From positions 682,001 to 746,000 of the forward strand of contig NZ_JACIFH010000001.1 of assembly GCF_014197265.1 (NCBI RefSeq): a stretch of 64,000 bases of DNA, given 5' to 3'. Every line of letters begins with the position of its first letter. Positions within the stretch are counted from its first letter, which is position 1. This DNA comes from Microbacterium invictum. GTDB taxonomy: Bacteria > Actinomycetota > Actinomycetes > Actinomycetales > Microbacteriaceae. Positions 54,285 to 62,680 of this stretch are shown piece by piece. Made by a program: the position numbers and the translations under genes. The notes under the pieces are model-generated. The model was not told the origin of the DNA and ran no database searches. It saw only the letters and a program-made list of their open reading frames with translations.

Positions 54285-55391
54285 ATGCCCCGCATCGCCG
54301 TCGTCGGCGCCGGCAGCTGGGGCACCACGTTCGGCAAGGTCCTCGCCGACGGCGGCGCACATGTCACCATGTGGGCGCGGCGTGCAGAGCTCGCGCAGGA
54401 GATCCACGAGGGAAAGCGCAACAGCGAGTACCTGCCCGGCGTCAACCTGCCGCGCACGATGACAGCCAGCCACCACCTCTCCGAGGCGCTCGAGGGGGCC
54501 ACGCAGGTCTACCTGGCCATCTCGAGCCAGGCGCTGCGCCAGAACCTGAAAGCCGTGCGCCCGCTCGTCAGCAGCGCCGACGTGCCGATCGTCTCGCTCA
54601 TGAAGGGCGTCGAGAAGCGTACCGGACTGCGGATGAGCCAGGTCATCGAGCAGGAGCTCGACTGCGACCCGGCGCGCATCGCCGTGGCATCCGGACCCAA
54701 CCTGGCCCTCGAGATCGCGCGGGAGCAGCCGACCGCCGCCGTCATCTCCTCGACGAGCCGCGAGACGGCCGAGGCCGTCGCCCGGCGCGCCCGCAACAGC
54801 TACTTCCGCACGTTCGTGAACACCGACGTCATCGGAACCGAGTTCGGCGGCGTACTCAAGAACCTCATCGCCGTGGCGATCGGCATCGTCGACGGTGTCG
54901 GATACGGCGAGAACACCAAGGCGTCCATCATCACGCGCGGCCTCGTCGAGATGACCGACTTCGCCGTCGCGCAGGGTGCTCAGCCCGAGACGCTGCAGGG
55001 ACTGGCGGGGCTCGGCGACCTGATCGCCACGTGCCAGTCGCCCCTCAGCCGCAACAACACCGCCGGCCGCCTGCTCGGGCAGGGGTACAGCTTCCAGGAT
55101 GTCGTCAAGCAGATGAACCAGACGGCGGAGGGACTCGGCTCGGTCGCTCCCATCCTCCAGCTGGCCAGGGAAGCGGGCGTGCAGATGCCGATCGTGGAAC
55201 AGGTCAAACGCGTGCTCGACGGCACCATGAACCCGCGTGACATCGCCCCGCACCTGACCACAGACGACGAACGGCCTACGGGCGAGAGGACCCAGAATGA
55301 ACACAGCGACGGTGGCGGTGCTCTTCGGCGGTCGCTCAAGCGAGCATTCGATCAGCTCCGCTACGGCGGGGGGAGTGCTTCGCGCGATTGA
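54285..55391 (+). CDS. gpsA: Glycerol-3-phosphate dehydrogenase [NAD(P)+]
   Basis: 368 aa from ATG 54285 (MPRIAVVGAGSWGTTFGKVLADGG); TTG at 54261 behind AAGGAG would add 8 residues and cannot be excluded. Rossmann motif GAGSWGTT (7-14), SLMKGVEKRTG, SGPNLALEIAREQPTA, the catalytic region FGGVLKNLIAVAIGIVDG and TLQGLAGLGDLIATC. It makes glycerol 3-phosphate for phospholipids. The usual fold ends near residue 335; the last 31 residues are encoded over the start of ddl (95-bp overlap). Confidence 0.95.
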   Translation: MPRIAVVGAGSWGTTFGKVLADGGAHVTMWARRAELAQEIHEGKRNSEYLPGVNLPRTMTASHHLSEALEGATQVYLAISSQALRQNLKAVRPLVSSADVPIVSLMKGVEKRTGLRMSQVIEQELDCDPARIAVASGPNLALEIAREQPTAAVISSTSRETAEAVARRARNSYFRTFVNTDVIGTEFGGVLKNLIAVAIGIVDGVGYGENTKASIITRGLVEMTDFAVAQGAQPETLQGLAGLGDLIATCQSPLSRNNTAGRLLGQGYSFQDVVKQMNQTAEGLGSVAPILQLAREAGVQMPIVEQVKRVLDGTMNPRDIAPHLTTDDERPTGERTQNEHSDGGGALRRSLKRAFDQLRYGGGSASRD

Positions 55392-56379
55392 CCGTGACCG
55401 CTACCGGGTGATCCCCATCGGCATTACCCGCGATGGCGCCTACGTCCTCGAAGACGACGATCCCGGCAAGTTCGCTCTCGATCCCGCGCACCTGCCCGAG
55501 GTGCTCGACAACGGCACGCGCATCATCTGGCCAGACTCGGCGCGCTCGCGCGAGCTGCGGGTGCGCGGCGCCGACGGCACCGAGCGGTCGCTGGGCGACG
55601 TCGACGTGGTGTTCCCCATCCTGCACGGGCGGTTCGGCGAGGACGGCACGATCCAGGGGTTCCTCGAGCTGCTCGACCTGCCCTACGTCGGGGCCGGGCT
55701 GCTGATGTCGGCGATCGCAATGGACAAGCACACCACCAAACGCATACTGAAGGCCGCCGATGTGCCCGTCGCGCCGTGGTGGAGCGTCACCCGCCGCGAC
55801 GTCGAGCACGACGACGAACTGGTGCGTCGCCGCGTGCGATCGCTGGGGCTGCCCGTGTTCGTCAAGCCCGCGCGTGCGGGGTCGAGCGTCGGGGTGTCGA
55901 AGGTCGCGGACTGGAGCGAGCTGGATGCCGCGCTCGAGGCCGCGTGGGCCGAGGACGACACCGCGCTCGTCGAGCAGGCCGTGATCGGCCGCGAGATCGA
56001 GTGCGGTGTGCTGGCGGGCCGCGACGGCGGTGACACGCGGGTGAGTGTCGCCGGGGAGATCATCCTGGACGGCCCGGACTTCTACGACTTCGAGGCGAAG
56101 TACCTCGGCGGCGCGGGCGCCGAACTGGTCTGCCCCGCCGACCTGCAGCCGGGCGAGCTCGCCGAGATGCAGAGGGTCGCGGCCCGTGCCTTCGAAGCGG
56201 TCGGAGGCGAGGGGCTCGCCCGCGTCGACTTCTTCTACACGGGCACCGAGTTCATCGTCAACGAGGTGAACACGATGCCGGGGTTCACGCCGATCTCGAT
56301 GTTCCCGAAGTGCTGGATCGCCTCAGGCATGACCTACGAGCAGCTCGTGAGCGAGCTGATCGAGATGGCCCACAGCTGA
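55297..56379 (+). CDS. ddl: D-alanine--D-alanine ligase
   Basis: 360 aa, ATG at 55297 behind GAGAGGA, within the 3' end of gpsA. ATP-grasp enzyme making D-Ala-D-Ala for peptidoglycan: FGGRSSEHSISSATAGGVL at the start, HGRFGEDGTIQGFLELLDLPYVG, the ATP-binding VKPARAGSSVGVSKV, and the Mg-site FIVNEVNTMPGFTPISMFPK. Length as expected for the Ddl group with an omega insert. Confidence 0.96.
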   Translation: MNTATVAVLFGGRSSEHSISSATAGGVLRAIDRDRYRVIPIGITRDGAYVLEDDDPGKFALDPAHLPEVLDNGTRIIWPDSARSRELRVRGADGTERSLGDVDVVFPILHGRFGEDGTIQGFLELLDLPYVGAGLLMSAIAMDKHTTKRILKAADVPVAPWWSVTRRDVEHDDELVRRRVRSLGLPVFVKPARAGSSVGVSKVADWSELDAALEAAWAEDDTALVEQAVIGREIECGVLAGRDGGDTRVSVAGEIILDGPDFYDFEAKYLGGAGAELVCPADLQPGELAEMQRVAARAFEAVGGEGLARVDFFYTGTEFIVNEVNTMPGFTPISMFPKCWIASGMTYEQLVSELIEMAHS

Positions 56380-56383
56380 CGCG

Positions 56384-56893
56384 TCAGGGCTCGACCGGCT
56401 CGGGCACGGGCGTCGCCTCGGTGCGCGGCACGCACGTGCGGCCGGGCTCGATGAACTGCCGGACGATCGGTGAGATGACGTCCAGCACCGTCCGGCTCGA
56501 CACTCCGGTGCCGCCGTCGGTGGACGTGTCCAGGTACAGCTCGACAGCGGGGGAGCGCCCGTAGGTGGTGACCCGGAAATGGGGCGCCTCGGACTCGTCG
56601 ATGACCCAGTCCACACCGTCGACCTCTTCGCAGCGCAGTGTCGTCGGCCCGGGCTCGTCACCGCCGCACGTGAAGAGGATCCGCGAAGGGGTGCCCCACG
56701 ACGCCGTCGACTGGGCGTCGGTCCAGCGACGGTCTTCACCGCTCAGCGTGTCGGGCAGCCGCACCATCAGCTCCGCACAGAGCGGGTTGTTCGCGTCGTC
56801 GCCCGGAACCATCGACACGGTCGACGAACACCCGGTGAGGACCGAGGCTCCGGCCACCGTCAGCGCGAGCAGGGCGATGCGGGGACGGGACAC
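56384..56893 (-). CDS. DUF3515 lipoprotein
   Basis: 169 aa, start GTG at 56893. Lipoprotein signal ending in SVLTGC (Cys at 22). The domain has NPLCAELMVRLPDTLSG, ASWGTPSRILFTCG and DGVDWVIDESEAPHFRVTTYGR, matching DUF3515, a family of actinobacterial surface proteins of unknown role usually next to ddl or thiL. The stop is 5 bp from the ddl stop, so the genes converge. Confidence 0.85.
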   Translation of the reverse strand: MSRPRIALLALTVAGASVLTGCSSTVSMVPGDDANNPLCAELMVRLPDTLSGEDRRWTDAQSTASWGTPSRILFTCGGDEPGPTTLRCEEVDGVDWVIDESEAPHFRVTTYGRSPAVELYLDTSTDGGTGVSSRTVLDVISPIVRQFIEPGRTCVPRTEATPVPEPVEP

Positions 56894-56918
56894 CAGTCCA
56901 GGCTACCGTGGAGGGATG
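56891..56918. promoter_or_regulatory. Divergent leaderless promoters with overlapping -10 boxes
   Basis: Minus strand: TAGCCT (56905-56900), six bases, GTG of the DUF3515 gene (56893). Plus strand: TACCGT (56904-56909), six bases, ATG of thiL (56916). The two hexamers share the TA at 56904-56905, and the start codons are only 22 bp apart. Confidence 0.65.
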
Positions 56919-57908
56919 CCCACCCAGGTCGATCAGATCGACGGCGAGACCGTCGGTCAGCTCAGCGAGAGCGCGCTGCTCGCCCGCATCTTCGCGGTGC
57001 TGCGGGGCTCGTCAGAGGCCCTCGTGGGCCCCGGCGACGACGCCGCAGTCCTGGCCGTTCCCGATGGCCGAGTGGTCGTCACCACCGACACCCTCGTGCA
57101 CGGACCCGACTTCCGCCTGGCGTGGTCGAGCGGCAGCGACCTCGGCTTCAAAGCGGCAACCGTCAATCTGGCCGACATCGCGGCGATGGGGGCGCGGCCG
57201 ACGGCCCTGGTGGTGGCGCTGGCGGTGCCGGAGGACACGCCGGTCGCCTTCGTCGCCGACCTCGCCGCCGGACTGCGTGAAGCGTGCGACACGCTGTCGC
57301 CGGGGTGCGCGGTCGAGGGTGGCGATCTCACCGTGTCGGACACGCTGACGATCGCCGTCACCGCGCTCGGCGTCCTCGACGGTCACGAACCGGTGCTGCG
57401 CTCGGGCGCCCAGGCCGGCGAAGTCGTGGCGGTCTGCGGTGAGCTCGGCCGCGCGGCGCGGGGTCTGCGGCTGCTGTTCGACCGATTCCGGACGGATGCC
57501 GGGGACCCGGTGCCGGTGGACCGTTCGCGCCTGAGCCCCGAGGAGTCGGCCGACCTCGACGCACAGCTGCGCCCCCGCCCGCCGCTGGCGCACGGTCCGC
57601 TGGCCGCGCGTTCCGGGGCGAGCGCGATGATGGACGTCTCGGACGGGCTCGTGCTCGACGCGCGACGGATGGCGGATGCCTCGGGCGTCACGATCGACAT
57701 CACGGATGTCGCCGACCCCGATGCCCTGGGAGGCGGCGAGGACCACGCGCTGCTCGCCGCCTTCCGCACCGGTGACGTGCCCGAGGGCTTCCGCATCATC
57801 GGCGTCGTGCGCGAGCGCGGGGACACGGCTGTCACGGTTGCCGGGCACGGCTATGACGGCACCGGCGGCTGGGATCCGTATCGCGACTGGGACGCGCATC
57901 GCGGCTGA
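56916..57908 (+). CDS. thiL: Thiamine-monophosphate kinase
   Basis: 330 aa, ATG at 56916 (MPTQVDQIDGETVGQLSESALLARI). AIR-synthase/ThiL fold: VGPGDDAAVLAVPDG with metal-binding Asp pair, TTDTLVHGPDFRLAWSSGSDLGFKAATVNLADIAAMGARP, GGDLTVSD, and MMDVSDGLVLDARRMA. It phosphorylates thiamine monophosphate to the diphosphate cofactor. Its C-terminal stop is 6 bp from that of rsmD. Confidence 0.93.
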   Translation: MPTQVDQIDGETVGQLSESALLARIFAVLRGSSEALVGPGDDAAVLAVPDGRVVVTTDTLVHGPDFRLAWSSGSDLGFKAATVNLADIAAMGARPTALVVALAVPEDTPVAFVADLAAGLREACDTLSPGCAVEGGDLTVSDTLTIAVTALGVLDGHEPVLRSGAQAGEVVAVCGELGRAARGLRLLFDRFRTDAGDPVPVDRSRLSPEESADLDAQLRPRPPLAHGPLAARSGASAMMDVSDGLVLDARRMADASGVTIDITDVADPDALGGGEDHALLAAFRTGDVPEGFRIIGVVRERGDTAVTVAGHGYDGTGGWDPYRDWDAHRG

Positions 57909-57914
57909 CGCGAC

Positions 57915-58472
57915 TCAGGGTGCCGCGACGACCCACCAGAGGGCTGTGTCCCCATACCGCCTCTGGCGGTCGTGGCTGAGTCCCGGCGGGAGCGTGGGCT
58001 CGGGGGAGCGGGAGGCGCGCTCGACGATCACCACGGCATCCGGCGCCAGGCGCGGCACGAGAAGTGCGAGCGTGGCCGTCAGCTCCGTCTCGTCGAGGTC
58101 GTACGGCGGGTCGAGGAAGGCGAGGTCGTACGTCGCCGCGGCCGACCGCAGGAACTGATCGGCGCTCGCCCGGTGCACGCGCACCCGGGCGTCCGGAACG
58201 GCCCGGAGCACGGCGCGCGTGTTGCGCTCCGCGATCGTGGCCGCACGGGCGTTCCTCTCCACGAGATCGGCTGCCGTCGCGCCCCTGCTGACGGCCTCCA
58301 GCGCGAGCGCTCCCGAGCCGGCGTACAGGTCGAGCACCGTGCCGTCGAGTCGACCAGCCGCCTCCAGGCTTCCGAACAGCGATTCGCGCACGCGGTCGCT
58401 GGTGGGTCGGGTTCCGGCATCCGGAACCGCGAGAGAGAGCGAGCCGGCGCGCCCCGAGATGATCCGCGTCAC
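57915..58472 (-). CDS. rsmD: 16S rRNA (guanine-966-N2)-methyltransferase
   Basis: 185 aa, start GTG at 58472 (VTRIISGRAGSLSLAVPDAGTRPTSDRVRE). SAM-binding VLDLYAGSGALALEA (47-61) and catalytic FLDPPYDLD (DPPY at 121-124). It methylates G966 of 16S rRNA in 30S assembly. A leaderless promoter on the minus strand (TATCGT 58484-58479, six bases, GTG) overlaps the 3' end of the acyltransferase gene. Confidence 0.93.
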   Translation of the reverse strand: MTRIISGRAGSLSLAVPDAGTRPTSDRVRESLFGSLEAAGRLDGTVLDLYAGSGALALEAVSRGATAADLVERNARAATIAERNTRAVLRAVPDARVRVHRASADQFLRSAAATYDLAFLDPPYDLDETELTATLALLVPRLAPDAVVIVERASRSPEPTLPPGLSHDRQRRYGDTALWWVVAAP

Positions 58473-58484
58473 GGTCTCACGATA
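58470..58484 (-). promoter_or_regulatory. Leaderless core promoter of rsmD
   Basis: TATCGT on the minus strand at 58484-58479, spacer of six, GTG at 58472-58470. It lies inside the stop-codon end of the upstream acyltransferase. Confidence 0.5.
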
Positions 58485-59088
58485 TCGGGGCCGCTTCCTC
58501 GCCATCGTCGGGCGAGGTGCGGGGCGTCTCGTCGCGCAGCCGCGGTTCGCTCCGAAACTCCGGGCGGAGGCCGGCCTTGTCGGCGTAGAACGCGCGGATG
58601 CGGTCCATGTCACCGGCGACATCGCCGGTGAGGTCGAGGGTGGGCCCGAGTCCCGTGGTCATCGTCGTGCGATCCACGTAGCCCAGCGTGACGGGCATCC
58701 CGGCCTCGTGCGCGATGCGATAGAAGCCGCTCTTCCAGTGCGCATTCGCGCCGCGCGTGCCGTCGGGGGTGACGACGAGCCCGAAGACGTCGCCGGAGTG
58801 CACCCGCGCGACCACCTCGTCGACGATGCGGCCGGCGTCGGCACGGTCGACGGGGATGCCGCCCAGCCGTCGCATGACCGGGCCCTTCCACCCGGCGAAC
58901 AGGCTCGCCTTGCCCAGCCAGCGCACATGTATCCGCAGCCGCCAGGCGATGGCGAGCATGAGCACGAAGTCCCAGTTCGAGGTGTGCGGCGCGCCGATCA
59001 GCACGGTCGGTCGCGACGGGGCGGGCTCGGTCTTCAGCGTCCAGCGGCTGAAGAACCAGTAGACGCGGGCCAGGAAGTGCGTGATCAC
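58477..59088 (-). CDS. Glycerol acyltransferase-like protein
   Basis: 203 aa with start GTG at 59088 (VITHFLARVYWFFSRWTLKTEP); longer frames upstream run into recG. PlsC-like acyltransferase motifs: APHTSNWDFVLML with His35 and Asp40 (HX4D), GIPVDRADAGRIVDEVV and VVTPDGTRGANAHWKSGFYRIAHEAGMP. The N-terminus has an aromatic helix for membrane contact. It differs from the PlsC at 53492 and belongs to the short group annotated as 1-acyl-glycerol-3-phosphate acyltransferase in this lineage; the acceptor is unknown. Confidence 0.82.
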   Translation of the reverse strand: MITHFLARVYWFFSRWTLKTEPAPSRPTVLIGAPHTSNWDFVLMLAIAWRLRIHVRWLGKASLFAGWKGPVMRRLGGIPVDRADAGRIVDEVVARVHSGDVFGLVVTPDGTRGANAHWKSGFYRIAHEAGMPVTLGYVDRTTMTTGLGPTLDLTGDVAGDMDRIRAFYADKAGLRPEFRSEPRLRDETPRTSPDDGEEAAPIS

Positions 59089-59100
59089 CGTCTCACCGTA
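59086..59100 (-). promoter_or_regulatory. Leaderless core promoter of the acyltransferase gene
   Basis: TACGGT on the minus strand (59100-59095), six bases, GTG at 59088-59086. Confidence 0.5.
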
Positions 59101-59139
59101 GGCGGTGCGGGCTGTGCGTGCACTGTCGGTGACCGTGCC

Positions 59140-59154
59140 TAAACTCGTCTCATG
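59140..59154 (+). promoter_or_regulatory. Leaderless core promoter of recG
   Basis: TAAACT (59140-59145), six bases CGTCTC, ATG at 59152. Confidence 0.6.
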
Positions 59155-61314
59155 CCGCCGGTGACCCTCGAGACCCCCCTCGACGGCGTCCTGGGCGAGC
59201 AGTCGGCCAAGTCGCTCGCGCGGGCGTTCGACATGACCACGGTCGGTGACCTGCTCGACCACTACCCGCGCCGGTACGCGCGCCGCGGTGAACTCACGCC
59301 CATCGCGTCGCTGGCGGTCGGCGAACTGGTGACGATCGTCGCCGAGGTGCGGTCTGTCTCATCACGCCGCATGAAGCAGCGCAAGGGCACGATCGTCGAG
59401 GTCGTGATCGGCGACGGGATCGGCACGGTCAAGCTCACGTTCTTCAATCCCAAGGCGGCTGGTCCGCTGAAGGTCGGGTACCAGGGCATCTTCAGCGGGC
59501 AGGTGAGCATCTACAACGGCCAGAAGCAGTTCGCCCACCCCGCGTTCGAGCTCTTCGACGACGAAGAGTCGGCGCGGCTGACCGCCGAGGAGAAGCGCCA
59601 CCGTCCGATCCCGCTCTACCCGGCCACCAGCGCGCTGCCCAGCACGAAGATCGCGAAGTTCGTCGAGAAGGCGCTCGGCGAGATCGGCGACGTGCCCGAA
59701 CCGCTGCCCGACGCAGTCCGCCGGAAGCATGGGCTGCTCGACGCCCGCACAGCACTGGCGCACATCCACGCGCCCGACACCATGGAGCAGATCGAACCGG
59801 CGCGGCAGACACTGCGCATGCACGAGGCGTTCGTGCTGCAGGCGGCACTGCTGCAGCAGCGTCAGGAGGTGCGCGCGCTGACGGCCACGGCCCGGCCCGG
59901 CGGCACGCTGCTGGAGCGGTTCGACGCGGCGCTCGGTTTCGCGCGCACGCCCGACCAGATCGCCGTCGGCGACCAGGTCGCCGAAGACCTCGTGGGTCCG
60001 TGGCCGATGAACCGCCTCGTCCAGGGTGAGGTCGGCTCGGGCAAGACGCTGGTGGCACTGCGGGCGATGCTGCAGGTAGCACAGTCCGGCGGGCAGTCCG
60101 CGCTCATCGCCCCCACCGAGGTGCTCGCGGCGCAGCACCTGCGCTCCATCGCGCGCATGCTGGGCCCGCAGCTCGCGCCAGAGCTCATGCCGACGCTCCT
60201 GACCGGGCAGATGCCGGCCGCCGAGCGCCGCAAGGCCGCTCTGCGGGTGGCGTCGGGTCAGGCGCTCATCGTGGTGGGCACGCATGCGCTCCTCAGTGCG
60301 TCGACGACCTTCGCCGATCTCGGCCTGGTCGTCGTCGACGAGCAGCACCGCTTCGGCGTCGAGCAGCGTGAGACGCTGCGGGCGAAGGGCTCCTCCCCGC
60401 ACGTGCTGGTGCTCACCGCCACACCGATCCCGCGCACCGTCGCGATGACGGTCTTCGGCGACCTCGACGTGTCGACGATCCGGACCATGCCTGCCGGCCG
60501 CGCCGGGATCTCGACGTTCGTGGCGCCCCTCGCCGAGAAGCCGGGCTGGTTCGGCCGGGTCTGGGATCGTATCGCCGAAGAGGTCGCGAAGGGCTACCAG
60601 GCATTCGTCGTGTGCCCGGCGATCGACGCCGAGGCGTCCGTCAAGGCGAACGACCCCGAAGCGCCCGTCGCCGCTGCGGTCGAGGGCGAGCAGGCCAAGA
60701 CCCGCTGGGGGGTCGTCCAGGTGAGCGAGCTGCTCGGGCGCCTCCCGGCGTACGGCGACATCCGCTACCGGACTCTGCACGGAAAGATGCCGTCGGAGGA
60801 GAAGGATGCCGTGATGCAGGCATTCGCCCGCGGTGAGATCGATGTACTCGTGGCCACCACGGTCGTCGAGGTCGGTGTCGATGTGCCCAACGCCTCGACG
60901 ATGGCGATTCTCGAAGCCGACCGCTTCGGCGTCTCGCAGCTGCACCAGCTGCGCGGCCGGGTGGGCCGCGGGTCCATACCCGGGCTGTGCCTGCTCGTCA
61001 CCGAGGCCGATCCCGGCAGCCCGGCACTCGCGCGGGTCGAGGCCGTAGCGAGCACGACCGACGGCTTCCTGCTCGCCGAAGTCGACCTCGAGCTGCGCGG
61101 CGAGGGCGATGTGCTCGGCGACGCGCAGTCCGGCGCACGGTCGTCCCTGCGCCTGCTGCGCGTCATCACCGACGCCGATGTGATCGTCGAGGCGCGCGAG
61201 GCGGCCGAGCGCGTGCTCGACGACGATCCGACGCTGGCACGGCACCCCGGGCTGGCTGCGGCCATAGAACGCCAGGTGGGGCTGCAGGAGCGTGCGGCTC
61301 TGGCGAAGAACTAG
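59152..61314 (+). CDS. recG: ATP-dependent DNA helicase RecG
   Basis: 720 aa, ATG at 59152. A wedge (OB) domain at about 40-150 (RKGTIVEVVIGDGIGTVKLTFFN) is followed by the SF2 helicase: Walker A QGEVGSGKTLVAL near 292, DEQH box at 396-399 (VVVDEQHRFGVEQRE), motif III LTATPIPRT and motif VI QLHQLRGRVGRG. It reverses stalled replication forks and branch-migrates Holliday junctions. It is divergent from the acyltransferase gene; coaD follows after 27 bp. Confidence 0.97.
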   Translation: MPPVTLETPLDGVLGEQSAKSLARAFDMTTVGDLLDHYPRRYARRGELTPIASLAVGELVTIVAEVRSVSSRRMKQRKGTIVEVVIGDGIGTVKLTFFNPKAAGPLKVGYQGIFSGQVSIYNGQKQFAHPAFELFDDEESARLTAEEKRHRPIPLYPATSALPSTKIAKFVEKALGEIGDVPEPLPDAVRRKHGLLDARTALAHIHAPDTMEQIEPARQTLRMHEAFVLQAALLQQRQEVRALTATARPGGTLLERFDAALGFARTPDQIAVGDQVAEDLVGPWPMNRLVQGEVGSGKTLVALRAMLQVAQSGGQSALIAPTEVLAAQHLRSIARMLGPQLAPELMPTLLTGQMPAAERRKAALRVASGQALIVVGTHALLSASTTFADLGLVVVDEQHRFGVEQRETLRAKGSSPHVLVLTATPIPRTVAMTVFGDLDVSTIRTMPAGRAGISTFVAPLAEKPGWFGRVWDRIAEEVAKGYQAFVVCPAIDAEASVKANDPEAPVAAAVEGEQAKTRWGVVQVSELLGRLPAYGDIRYRTLHGKMPSEEKDAVMQAFARGEIDVLVATTVVEVGVDVPNASTMAILEADRFGVSQLHQLRGRVGRGSIPGLCLLVTEADPGSPALARVEAVASTTDGFLLAEVDLELRGEGDVLGDAQSGARSSLRLLRVITDADVIVEAREAAERVLDDDPTLARHPGLAAAIERQVGLQERAALAKN

Positions 61315-61328
61315 CCGCCCGGGTCCCC

Positions 61329-61344
61329 TAGGCTGGGAGTCATG
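61329..61344 (+). promoter_or_regulatory. Leaderless core promoter of coaD
   Basis: TAGGCT (61329-61334), seven bases, ATG at 61342. Confidence 0.55.
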
Positions 61345-61839
61345 AACAACCGGATCGCTGTCGTCCCCGGCTCGTTCGATCCTCCGACTCTCGGCCACCT
61401 CGACGTCATCCGCCGCGCCGCCGCGCTGTATGACGAGCTGCACGTTCTCGTGGTGCACAACCCCGGCAAAGAGGCCATGCTGCCGATCGCGCAGCGGTTG
61501 ACCCTGCTGGAGCAGTCGATCGCCGAAGAGGGGATCGAGGGCGATGTCGTCGTCGCATCGTGGAGCATGGGCCTGCTGGTCGACTATGCCACCGACGTCG
61601 ACGCGGGCGTGCTCGTGAAGGGGATCCGCTCGCAGGTCGATGTCGCCTACGAGACGCCGATGGCGATCGTGAACCGCCACCTGGCCCGGATCGAAACCGT
61701 CTTCCTCCTGCCCGACCCGGCCCACGCCCTCGTCTCCAGCTCGCTGGTGCGGCAGGTCGCAGCGCTCGGCGGCGACGTCACCCCGTTCGTGCCGGCTCCG
61801 GTGGCACGCTTCCTCGACACCGGCGCCCGCGGCATCTGA
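61342..61839 (+). CDS. coaD: Phosphopantetheine adenylyltransferase
   Basis: 165 aa, ATG at 61342. Nucleotidyl-transferase fold with [19 protein letters not shown] (the TxGH motif), [21 protein letters not shown] and the C-terminal [16 protein letters not shown]. It adds AMP to 4'-phosphopantetheine in coenzyme A synthesis. Usual length and place next to recG. Confidence 0.96.
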   Translation: MNNRIAVVPGSFDPPTLGHLDVIRRAAALYDELHVLVVHNPGKEAMLPIAQRLTLLEQSIAEEGIEGDVVVASWSMGLLVDYATDVDAGVLVKGIRSQVDVAYETPMAIVNRHLARIETVFLLPDPAHALVSSSLVRQVAALGGDVTPFVPAPVARFLDTGARGI

Positions 61840-61873
61840 CGTCGTGGTCGGCCCCCACGCGGCCGCAGACGAC

Positions 61874-61890
61874 TACGATGGACGATCGTG
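61874..61890 (+). promoter_or_regulatory. Leaderless core promoter of the DUF177 gene
   Basis: TACGAT (61874-61879), eight bases, GTG at 61888. It would drive the DUF177-rpmF-rnc-mutM set. Confidence 0.5.
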
Positions 61891-62451
61891 ACCAGAAAGC
61901 GCATGAACGGTCCGTTCATACTCTCCGCCCATGACATCGTCCGCCGGCCCGGTCAGATGCGCGAGTTCGCACTCGACGCGACGTCTCCCGAGAAGTGGGG
62001 CGAGGGTCTTCTCGCCGTCCCGGCCGGCCAGCCGGTCGAATTGGACGTGCGTCTGGAGGCCGTCCACGAAGGAATTCTGGTGTCCGCCGAGGTCGCGACG
62101 GTGGCATCCGGAGTGTGTGGCCGCTGCCTCACCGATATCACCCAGCCTGTCCAAGTCGAGTTTCAGGAGCTGTTCGGGTATTCTGAAGGGGAAGCGATCG
62201 ACTTCGAGGTTCAAGACGACCACGTGGATCTTGAAACTCCGGTCAGGGATGCGATCGTCCTGTCGCTTCCGTTCCAGCCGGTCTGTCAGCCGGATTGCCC
62301 CGGCCTTGACCCGGCCTCGGGCGAGAAGCTGGCCCCGGGTACCGAGCCGGAAGCCCCGATCGACGAGCGCTGGGCCGCGCTGAAGGCCTACACCCCAGAC
62401 CACGACGACAACGCACCGCGCCGCGTCGCCGACAACACAGAGAAGAGCTAG
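61888..62451 (+). CDS. YceD/DUF177 family protein
   Basis: 187 aa, start GTG at 61888 ([27 protein letters not shown]). Four conserved Cys in two pairs (VCGRCLTD and [10 protein letters not shown]) probably bind zinc, and acidic stretches follow. DUF177 proteins lie almost always before rpmF and are linked to 23S rRNA or large-subunit maturation in bacteria and plastids. rpmF starts 2 bp after its stop. Confidence 0.88.
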   Translation: MTRKRMNGPFILSAHDIVRRPGQMREFALDATSPEKWGEGLLAVPAGQPVELDVRLEAVHEGILVSAEVATVASGVCGRCLTDITQPVQVEFQELFGYSEGEAIDFEVQDDHVDLETPVRDAIVLSLPFQPVCQPDCPGLDPASGEKLAPGTEPEAPIDERWAALKAYTPDHDDNAPRRVADNTEKS

Positions 62452-62453
62452 CC

Positions 62454-62663
62454 ATGGCAGGTAACCCCCCGAAGCGGAAGGTCTCCCGCTCGAACACCCG
62501 CTCGCGTCGCGCACAGTGGAAGGCCGAGGCCCCCGCGCTGGTCAAGACGGTCGAGAACGGCAAGGTCGTCTACAGCCGCCCGCACCAGGCCAAGGTCGTC
62601 ACCGACTCGCAGGGCACCGAGCTGTTCCTCGAGTACAAGGGCCGCAAAGTCGCCGACATCTGA
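62454..62663 (+). CDS. rpmF: 50S ribosomal protein L32
   Basis: 69 aa, ATG at 62454. The basic start [24 protein letters not shown] is that of L32. The zinc-ribbon Cys pairs are absent, so it is the Cys-free form. It is coupled to the DUF177 gene as in most bacteria. Confidence 0.96.
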   Translation: MAGNPPKRKVSRSNTRSRRAQWKAEAPALVKTVENGKVVYSRPHQAKVVTDSQGTELFLEYKGRKVADI

Positions 62664-62680
62664 GACTCGCGGCCGGTGCC

